This document shows, piece by piece, positions 1 to 4,292 of a stretch of 5,199 bases of DNA (position 1 is its first letter; every line of letters begins with the position of its first letter). Both the position numbers and the translations under genes were made by a program. Source of the DNA: Deinococcus sp. (GTDB lineage: Bacteria; Deinococcota; Deinococci; Deinococcales; Deinococcaceae); NCBI RefSeq assembly GCF_030523985.1, contig NZ_JAUNHK010000088.1, positions 1-5,199 on the forward strand, given 5' to 3'. The notes beneath the pieces are model-generated. The model was not told where the DNA came from. It did no database searches and saw only the letters and a program-made list of their open reading frames with translations.

Positions 1-891
1 TTCGAGGTAGTTAAGGCTGGGCAAAATCTCCTCACGCCACACCTCGACCAACTCGCTGGCCCGCACTTCGGACGGCACAGCCTGAAATGCGGGCCAGGGC
101 AGCGAGTGCGCCAGCGCCGCCAGCAGTCTGTGCGGGCTGGCCCCCTGTTCGCGCCACTGGCTGAGGGGAGCGGCTCCACCGCGCTTGGCGAGCCGTTCGC
201 CGCGAAAATCGGTCATCAGGGGCACATGCAGGTAGCGGGGGCTGGGCACCCCCAGGGTCTGTTGCAGGGCGACTTGCCTTGGCGTGGCTGTCCAGAGGTC
301 TTGCCCGCGCACCACGTCGGTGACGCCCATCAGCGCGTCGTCCACCACCACCGCGAAGTGGTAGGCGTACACGCCGTCGTTGCGCCGCAGCACAAAGTCG
401 CCCACCTCTGTCGGCAGGAACTGACACAGCCGCTCGTGGGTCAGGGCGTCGGTGACGCAGATTTCGCGCTCCGGCACCTGCCAACGCTGAGCAGCGGGGC
501 GGCCCGGTTGCGGCGGCTGGTGGCGGCACAGGCCGGGATAGACCAGTTCGGCCCCGTGCGGCGCTCCGGCACTGTCCTGCACGGCGGCCACGATTTCCTT
601 GCGGGTACAGGTGCAGGCGTAGGTCTCCAGACGCGGCAGCACGGCGGCATACACTTCCAACCGCTCCGACTGCCGGAACTCGGCGTCCCAGTCGAGGCCC
701 AGCCATTCCAGGTCGCGCCGGGTCAGGTCGTAGGCCCAGTCGCGCACCCGCCCGGTGTCCAGGTCTTCAAAACGCAGGAGATGCCGCGCCCCCAGCGCCC
801 GCGAATGAAGCCACGCCAGCAGCGCGGTGCGGGCATTGCCGAGGTGCATGGCTCCGGTGGGACTGGGGGCAAATCGGCCTGTGAGGGGCAT
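1..891 (-). CDS. gluQ: Glutamyl-Q tRNA(Asp) synthetase, C-terminal end cut by window edge
   Basis: This is a truncated paralogue of the GluRS catalytic domain. By family knowledge it activates glutamate without tRNA and attaches it to the queuosine at position 34 of tRNA-Asp in the cytoplasm. The frame is open for 297 codons to the left edge, so only a few C-terminal residues are probably missing (the family is about 290-310 residues). The N-terminus reads GRFAPSPTG (residues 5-13), followed by the HIGH-type motif HLGN (16-19). The KMSKS-type loop is RLAKR (233-237). A zinc site like that of the E. coli enzyme is visible: Cys93, Cys95, Tyr118 and Cys122. There is no anticodon-binding domain, as expected for GluQ rather than GluRS. 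The ATG at 891 is chosen because the APSPTG motif follows at the usual distance. It has no Shine-Dalgarno at normal spacing but does have a TACCCT element 7 bases upstream. The gene lies 35 bases after the ribbon-helix-helix gene. Confidence 0.95.
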   Translation of the reverse strand, partial: MPLTGRFAPSPTGAMHLGNARTALLAWLHSRALGARHLLRFEDLDTGRVRDWAYDLTRRDLEWLGLDWDAEFRQSERLEVYAAVLPRLETYACTCTRKEIVAAVQDSAGAPHGAELVYPGLCRHQPPQPGRPAAQRWQVPEREICVTDALTHERLCQFLPTEVGDFVLRRNDGVYAYHFAVVVDDALMGVTDVVRGQDLWTATPRQVALQQTLGVPSPRYLHVPLMTDFRGERLAKRGGAAPLSQWREQGASPHRLLAALAHSLPWPAFQAVPSEVRASELVEVWREEILPSLNYLE

Positions 892-904
892 GCCCTACAG
901 GGTA
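892..904 (-). promoter_or_regulatory. Putative -10 element for leaderless gluQ transcript
   Basis: On the minus strand TACCCT (904-899) fits TANNNT and is followed by 7 bases and the gluQ ATG. Transcription would start at or next to the ATG. No good -35 hexamer is visible, and no ribosome binding site lies at normal spacing, which suits a leaderless start. If real, gluQ can be expressed independently of the genes upstream. TANNNT is short and can occur by chance. Confidence 0.4.
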
Positions 905-926
905 AGAGATGGAAAGGGTCAGGGAT

Positions 927-1154
927 TCAGGCCCGTTCGCGCAACCAGCGCAGCAGCAAATCCTCGACCAGTTCGCTGACGCTTTCGCCGCCGTCTTTTT
1001 TCACCTCGCGCCACACCGCCCGCACGGTTTCCTTACGGACATACACGGGTTCGACCCGTTCGCCCGTTTCGCCCTTGTGCCTGCCGTCGGGGGCGGGGGT
1101 TTTCTTGGTGGGCTTGGTCTTTTTCTTGCCGTCCAGATAGTCGAATCGGCCCAT
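927..1154 (-). CDS. Small basic ribbon-helix-helix-like protein, ParG-like partner of the adjacent ParA
   Basis: A 75-residue protein. Residues 1-34 are polar and rich in Lys/Gly/Pro (KKKTKPTKK at 10-18), probably disordered. Residues 35-75 look like a ribbon-helix-helix fold: a short strand (EPVYVRKET, 35-43), helix A (VRAVWREVKKDG, about 44-55), a tight turn at GES, and an amphipathic helix B (VSELVEDLLLRWLRERA, 59-75). Length, flexible basic tail and C-terminal fold match the plasmid partition protein ParG (76 residues), which binds centromere/operator DNA as a dimer and stimulates ParF ATPase through its tail. The start overlaps the ParA stop as TGATG, and GAGGTG lies 5 bases upstream, so the two genes are probably translationally coupled. 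It could instead be only an autorepressor of the operon. DNA binding and partnership with ParA are inferred from fold pattern and position. Confidence 0.8.
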   Translation of the reverse strand: MGRFDYLDGKKKTKPTKKTPAPDGRHKGETGERVEPVYVRKETVRAVWREVKKDGGESVSELVEDLLLRWLRERA

Positions 1155-1765
1155 CAAATCACCTCGCGCGACAGGCGCAGGATATCGTCCCAGGCGGCTT
1201 CGGCGCGGGGGTCGCGCACGTCGCGGCACAGGGTTCCGGCTTCGGCGGCCTTCTGGTAGGCGGCGTAGTGGCGCACCGGGGTATTGCAGACCGTCCAGCC
1301 GTCGTCGCGCAGGTCGTCGCGGGTCTGCTCGGCAGCCTGCCCGGTCGGGGGCACGCGGGTCAGCACCACGCGCACCTTGCGGGCGGCGTCCTCGTCCTCG
1401 AAGAAATCGAGCAGTTCGCGGGTGGATTCCAGTTCCAGGGCCGACACGCCGCTGGGCACCAGAATCAGGTCGGCCCGCCCGGCGAGTTCGCGCAGTTCCT
1501 TGCGTTTGGGACGGCCCTCGGTGTCGATGATGACGGCGTCCAGGTCGGCCAGTTTCTTGGGTTTGACTTCGTCGGCGTCCAGCACGGGAAAGCCCAGTCC
1601 ACCTTCTCCCCGGCCTGCCCAGCGCAGCGCACTGCCCACCCGCCCGTCTTCGTCGATGAGGGCGATGGCAAGGCCGCGTTCGTGGCAGGCTCCGGCGAGG
1701 TGGACAGCGAGGGTGCTCTTGCCCACGCCACCTTTTTCGGACGTGATGGCGATGATTTTCGGCAT
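1154..1765 (-). CDS. ParA/ParF-type P-loop ATPase (short, type Ib-like)
   Basis: A 203-residue ATPase of the ParA/MinD superfamily, close in size to ParF (about 206 residues) and lacking the N-terminal helix-turn-helix of long plasmid ParAs. The deviant Walker A is KGGVGKST (11-18), with signature Lys11 and P-loop Lys16. Walker A' is LIDEDGRVGSALRW (36-49), keeping D-x-D (Asp38, Asp40) but with Gly-Arg where Pro-Gln is usual. Walker B is VIIDTEG (78-84), with Glu83 where Pro is often found. Family members dimerise on ATP, bind DNA non-specifically and move cargo or DNA together with a small DNA-binding partner. The probable partner is the overlapping downstream gene. The ATG at 1765 is supported by AGGGTGG 7 bases upstream. 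The gene lies 37 bases after the RluA-like gene on the same strand. Its substrate (chromosomal site, plasmid remnant or protein cargo) cannot be read from the sequence. Confidence 0.9.
   Translation of the reverse strand: MPKIIAITSEKGGVGKSTLAVHLAGACHERGLAIALIDEDGRVGSALRWAGRGEGGLGFPVLDADEVKPKKLADLDAVIIDTEGRPKRKELRELAGRADLILVPSGVSALELESTRELLDFFEDEDAARKVRVVLTRVPPTGQAAEQTRDDLRDDGWTVCNTPVRHYAAYQKAAEAGTLCRDVRDPRAEAAWDDILRLSREVI
1160..1165 (-). promoter_or_regulatory. Ribosome binding site of the ribbon-helix-helix gene
   Basis: GAGGTG on the minus strand lies 5 bases before the ATG at 1154 and inside the 3' end of the ParA coding sequence. It fixes the short start of the small gene and rejects the longer in-frame extension that would run through ParA. 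Confidence 0.75.
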
Positions 1766-1772
1766 ATCCGGC

Positions 1773-1779
1773 CCACCCT
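1773..1779 (-). promoter_or_regulatory. Ribosome binding site of the ParA-like gene
   Basis: AGGGTGG on the minus strand is spaced 7 bases from the ATG at 1765. This supports a normal leadered start inside a message that begins upstream. The overlapping TAGGGT (1780-1775) also fits TANNNT but is 9 bases from the ATG, so a separate promoter here is less likely. Confidence 0.6.
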
Positions 1780-1802
1780 AGCAAAAGGGGCCTCAAAAGT
1801 TG

Positions 1803-2690
1803 TCAGCCCGTCACGTGCCGCAGTGGGAGAGGCGGCGGGGCTTCCAAGCTGAGCTGCTCACCCGTGCGGGGATGCGTCAGCCCCAGCGTGTGGGCGTGCA
1901 GCAGGTAGCCCAGGTCGCCCGGCAGCGCGTCTGGGCGAGCAATTCCGCCCGACAGATACAGCGGGTCGCCCGCGAGCGGCAATCCCACCGACGCCAGATG
2001 AATGCGAATCTGATGCGGCCTGCCCGTGAAAATCTCTACTTCAAAAAGCGTTGTGTCGGGGCGGCGTTCCAGCACGCGGGCCAGTGAGCGGGCGGGTTTG
2101 CCCCCCGAAGTTGCCGCGAACACTTCGCCCAGTTTGGCGTGCCCCACGGGGCCAATCGGCGCGGTGATGTCGTACTCGTCCTGCTCGGCCCGGCCCGCGC
2201 TCAGCGCACGGTAAATCTTGCGAATGCGGTGTTCGCGCCAGTCGCGCAGTAGGGCGGCCCCCGCTTCCCGCGTCAGCGAGAACACCACCAGCCCCGAAGT
2301 CCCCCGTCCCAGACGGTGCAGCGGTGAGGCCGTGGGCCAACGCTGGCGCACCCCCATCAGCAGCGTGTGTTCCAGAAAGCCACCGCCTGGCATGGTCGGC
2401 AGTCCAGAGGGCTTGGACACCGCGAGCAGGTCGGCGTCCTCGTACAGCACCTCGAAATGGAGCGGCACCTCGGGTTCCTGCCAGGGCGGGCGGTGCCACA
2501 CCAGCCGTTGCCCTGCCCGCAGCGTTTCGCCGCCCGTGACGGTCACGCCGTCCACCTCCACCTCACCTGCCGAGAGCCGCGCCGCCCAGACTTCGCGGGG
2601 AGAGTGGCGAAACTCGCGGGTCAGGTAGTCCAGCACGCTGAGACCGCCGCGCTGGATGTGGGAGGGGTAGGCGTAGCCGGAGTTGAGCAT
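1803..2690 (-). CDS. RluA-family pseudouridine synthase-like protein with Gly at the catalytic Asp position
   Basis: A 295-residue protein built like RluA/RluC/RluD enzymes, which convert uridine to pseudouridine in rRNA or tRNA. Residues 17-66 look like an S4-type RNA-binding domain (LSVLDYL, then GEVEVDGVTVTGGETLRAG). The catalytic domain contains LLAVSKPSGLPTMPGG (88-103), KIYRA (158-162) with the conserved Tyr160, GRPHQIRIH (223-231) with the conserved Arg229, and GDPLY (241-245). The key motif, normally HRLDxxTSG, reads HRLGRGTSG (125-133), so the usual nucleophilic Asp is Gly128 (codon gga). All other motifs are intact, so the protein is either a variant subclass or an RNA binder without the usual chemistry. 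The ATG at 2690 is chosen because the longer frame (to 2933) would overlap the divergent gene. The sequence just before it is pyrimidine-rich with no Shine-Dalgarno, so the exact start is uncertain by a few codons. It is first in the minus-strand group. Confidence 0.88.
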   Translation of the reverse strand: MLNSGYAYPSHIQRGGLSVLDYLTREFRHSPREVWAARLSAGEVEVDGVTVTGGETLRAGQRLVWHRPPWQEPEVPLHFEVLYEDADLLAVSKPSGLPTMPGGGFLEHTLLMGVRQRWPTASPLHRLGRGTSGLVVFSLTREAGAALLRDWREHRIRKIYRALSAGRAEQDEYDITAPIGPVGHAKLGEVFAATSGGKPARSLARVLERRPDTTLFEVEIFTGRPHQIRIHLASVGLPLAGDPLYLSGGIARPDALPGDLGYLLHAHTLGLTHPRTGEQLSLEAPPPLPLRHVTG

Positions 2691-2711
2691 AGGAAGGGGG
2701 TGAGGTCTGTC

Positions 2712-2717
2712 TACAAT
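2712..2717 (+). promoter_or_regulatory. -10 element for leaderless transcript of the nucleotidyltransferase-like gene
   Basis: TACAAT differs from TATAAT at one position and is followed by 6 bases and the ATG at 2724. The transcript would start at the ATG. No ribosome binding site is seen at normal spacing, and the -35 region is weak. This is the best-matching promoter element in the window. Confidence 0.55.
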
Positions 2718-2741
2718 CGGGTCATGTGCTCCCTCTGGCAA
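2713..2741 (-). promoter_or_regulatory. Possible promoter of the minus-strand operon
   Basis: On the minus strand TTGCCA (2741-2736) matches five of six bases of the -35 consensus. It is followed after 17 bases by GATTGT (2718-2713), a poor -10 match. It would give a leader of roughly 15-20 bases before the ATG at 2690. It overlaps the divergent plus-strand -10 element. Weak evidence. Confidence 0.25.
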
Positions 2742-3512
2742 CTCGACACTCACCTCAGGAGTGCGCTGCAACGTGACCCGCACCTCGCCTATGCTCTCGC
2801 GTATGGCAGCCTGACGCAAGGGACCGCCGACGAGTTCAGCGACGCCGAATATTACTGCTGGAGTGAGGAACCTGTGGACGCGGAGAAGTGGTTGCGGGAA
2901 GTGCTCAGTGGGACGCCCTGGCGAATTCTGCACGCTTTTGTAAACGACTTCGGCACACCGAATTTTGTGCTGAGTGGGCTGCTACGGGTCGAACTGCATA
3001 GCAAACACGTGGATGACTTGGAGCAAATTCTGGACTGGGCCAACGAGAACCTGTTCCCCGAGCGGATGCTGGTCAAGGATGCCGATGGTCGCCTGGCCCG
3101 GCTGCTGGCACAGATGACGGCACAGATTCCCCCGACAGAGGATGTGGACGCTCAGCTTATTTTTGACCGACTCGTCGGCTGGTTGTGCTTTGGCCTCAAC
3201 GTGTTGGCGCGAGGCGAGCGGATTCGCGCTCTGGAGCTGCTGGGATGGGTAAGGGGTGCCCTGTTGCGGCTGGCACGACTTCAGGAACGAGCGACGCAGC
3301 ACTGGCTGACCCCTGCGCGCTTGGCAGAACGGGAGCTTAGCCAGGAATCGCTGGAACGGTACGCTGCGACTGCGGGGAGCTTGGATAACCTCGCTCAGAA
3401 TTACGCGGCTGCTTGGCAATGGGTCAAAACACTGCAAACAGAGCTGGGATTACGGCTTGACCCCAAATTAACGTCCGAAATAGAGGTGCGGCTTCAGACT
3501 TTCTCGTCTTGA
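2724..3512 (+). CDS. Nucleotidyltransferase-fold protein resembling lincosamide nucleotidyltransferases Lnu(B)/Lnu(F)
   Basis: A 262-residue protein with a nucleotidyltransferase signature near the N-terminus: Gly28-Ser29 (AYGSLTQG), then SDAEYY (39-44) supplying acidic residues Asp40 and Glu42 as candidate metal ligands. The following segment (FGTPNFVLSGLLRVELHS) and the helical C-terminal half with LNVLARGERIRALELLG resemble, from memory, the Lnu(B)/Lnu(F) family (about 265-275 residues). Those enzymes transfer AMP from ATP to a hydroxyl of lincomycin or clindamycin in the cytoplasm. Only two acidic residues are obvious; a third was not located. The ATG at 2724 fits a leaderless transcript from TACAAT at 2712. 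Third codon positions carry somewhat more A/T than in trmB (hand count over about 105 codons: roughly 30% versus 21%), a weak hint of acquisition. It stands alone, 30 bases before the GidA-related gene. True substrate is unknown; chromosomal members may not confer resistance. Confidence 0.8.
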   Translation: MCSLWQLDTHLRSALQRDPHLAYALAYGSLTQGTADEFSDAEYYCWSEEPVDAEKWLREVLSGTPWRILHAFVNDFGTPNFVLSGLLRVELHSKHVDDLEQILDWANENLFPERMLVKDADGRLARLLAQMTAQIPPTEDVDAQLIFDRLVGWLCFGLNVLARGERIRALELLGWVRGALLRLARLQERATQHWLTPARLAERELSQESLERYAATAGSLDNLAQNYAAAWQWVKTLQTELGLRLDPKLTSEIEVRLQTFSS

Positions 3513-3528
3513 AGCTGTTGCCTTTCGC

Positions 3529-3534
3529 TAAACT
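3529..3534 (+). promoter_or_regulatory. Putative -10 element for the GidA-related gene and trmB
   Basis: TAAACT fits TANNNT and ends 8 bases before the ATG at 3543. There is no purine-rich ribosome binding site in the 8 bases between, so a leaderless or near-leaderless start is plausible. The TTGAAG at 3509-3514 is too close (14 bases) to be a good -35. Confidence 0.4.
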
Positions 3535-3542
3535 CCTCCCCG

Positions 3543-4292
3543 ATGACCCAAGGCCCTCCCATTTTCGGCCCTTCTTCGCCCCGCAGCCAGCCGCAGCCGG
3601 GGCATCTGTACGACGTGGCGGTGGTCGGCGCGGGACTTGCGGGCACTGAACTGGCCTGGCGACTGGCCCACGCGGGCCGGGACGTGCTGCTGGTGTCGCA
3701 GGCGCTGGACACCCTCGGCAACCTCTACCAGCCGACGATTGAGGGCGCAGGTTTTCCGCCTGAGAGCGTGTTTGCCAAAGTTGCCGCGCAAATGGCCCCC
3801 GATGTGGACGGCTGGACGTTCCACCGTCTGCTCAAGGCTGAAATTGAGGGAACGAGCGGCATTCACCTGCTGCAAAGCTGCGTGACGGCGCTGGACGAGA
3901 CAGAGGAGCAAGTCACGCTGTCCACCTGGGAAGGCCCGCAACTGCACGCCCGAACGGTGGTTCTCGCTGTCGGCGCGTTTCTCAAGGGCCGCCTGCTGAT
4001 TGGCGACACGATGGAGGACGCGGGCCGATTGTCCGAAGTCGCCTACGATTTTCTGGCGGACGACCTGACCATGAGCGGCGTGTGGCTGGTGGGCGCGGAG
4101 CAGACTGCCGCCGCTGCCGAGGGTGCGCCCGACTACGCGGTGCGTTTTCTGACACCTGCGCCGAGTGAACTGGACGGCTTTCGCGTAAACAGGCTGGAGC
4201 GGGTGCGGATGCTGGGCCGCTGCACTCCGGGCGAACATACCTACGCCTCGGTCTTGCAGGACGCCGCCCGCCTCGCTGGAGAACTGGCATGA
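3543..4292 (+). CDS. GidA-related FAD-binding protein (small stand-alone form)
   Basis: A 249-residue flavoprotein-like protein. After a Pro/Ser/Gln-rich leader (residues 1-20) comes a Rossmann dinucleotide-binding strand-turn-helix, YDVAVVGAGLAGTELAW (23-39), with GxGxxG at 29-34, as in MnmG (GidA) and TrmFO. A second family motif, VVLAVGAFLKGRLLIG (139-154), is followed by AGRLSEVAY (160-168). The C-terminus (LGRCTPGEHTYASVLQD, 224-240) fits the second FAD-contacting segment. At 249 residues it is far shorter than MnmG (about 620) or TrmFO (about 440), and it lacks the tRNA-binding C-terminal domains. It strongly recalls the 'GidA-related protein' of Thermus thermophilus, known by crystal structure (PDB 2CUL, from memory) but, to my knowledge, without an assigned reaction. 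Its stop overlaps the trmB start by 4 bases (ATGA), suggesting linked expression and perhaps a role near tRNA modification. Cys113 and Cys227 are visible but unassigned. Confidence 0.88.
   Translation: MTQGPPIFGPSSPRSQPQPGHLYDVAVVGAGLAGTELAWRLAHAGRDVLLVSQALDTLGNLYQPTIEGAGFPPESVFAKVAAQMAPDVDGWTFHRLLKAEIEGTSGIHLLQSCVTALDETEEQVTLSTWEGPQLHARTVVLAVGAFLKGRLLIGDTMEDAGRLSEVAYDFLADDLTMSGVWLVGAEQTAAAAEGAPDYAVRFLTPAPSELDGFRVNRLERVRMLGRCTPGEHTYASVLQDAARLAGELA
4278..4281 (+). promoter_or_regulatory. Ribosome binding site of trmB
   Basis: GGAG lies 7 bases before the ATG at 4289, inside the end of the GidA-related gene. Together with the ATGA overlap this supports translational coupling and fixes the trmB start. 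Confidence 0.65.

Noticed and set aside
106..1140. A 344-codon open frame on the plus strand antisense to gluQ and the ribbon-helix-helix gene
   Set aside because: The opposite strand encodes clear GluQ motifs. The plus-strand translation has no recognisable domain and its composition is typical of a shadow frame in GC-rich DNA.
1776..1789. CCCT/AGGG hairpin as a terminator after the RluA-like gene
   Set aside because: The stem is only 4 base pairs and no U-run follows in the minus-strand direction.
927..1796. A 289-codon minus-strand frame extending the ribbon-helix-helix gene upstream through the ParA-like gene
   Set aside because: The upstream part lies out of frame over the ParA-like coding sequence and is low-complexity Arg/Pro-rich. 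The ATG at 1154 has a good ribosome binding site and starts exactly where sensible protein sequence begins.
2691..2933. N-terminal extension of the RluA-like protein to a start at 2933
   Set aside because: It would overlap the 5' end of the divergent nucleotidyltransferase-like gene, and the RluA-type N-terminus fits a start at 2690.
3513..3542. Terminator between the nucleotidyltransferase-like gene and the GidA-related gene
   Set aside because: The 30-base gap contains no stem-loop with a T-run, so readthrough into the next gene is possible.
3528..4238. A 236-codon minus-strand frame opposite the GidA-related gene
   Set aside because: The plus strand carries an evident FAD-binding protein with family motifs; the antisense frame shows none.
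1154..4292. The canonical origin-proximal gidA/gidB-parA/parB cluster
   Set aside because: The flavoprotein is the short GidA-related form, not MnmG. The methyltransferase is TrmB, not RsmG (GidB). The ATPase is short and its partner is not ParB. No DnaA-box cluster was seen.
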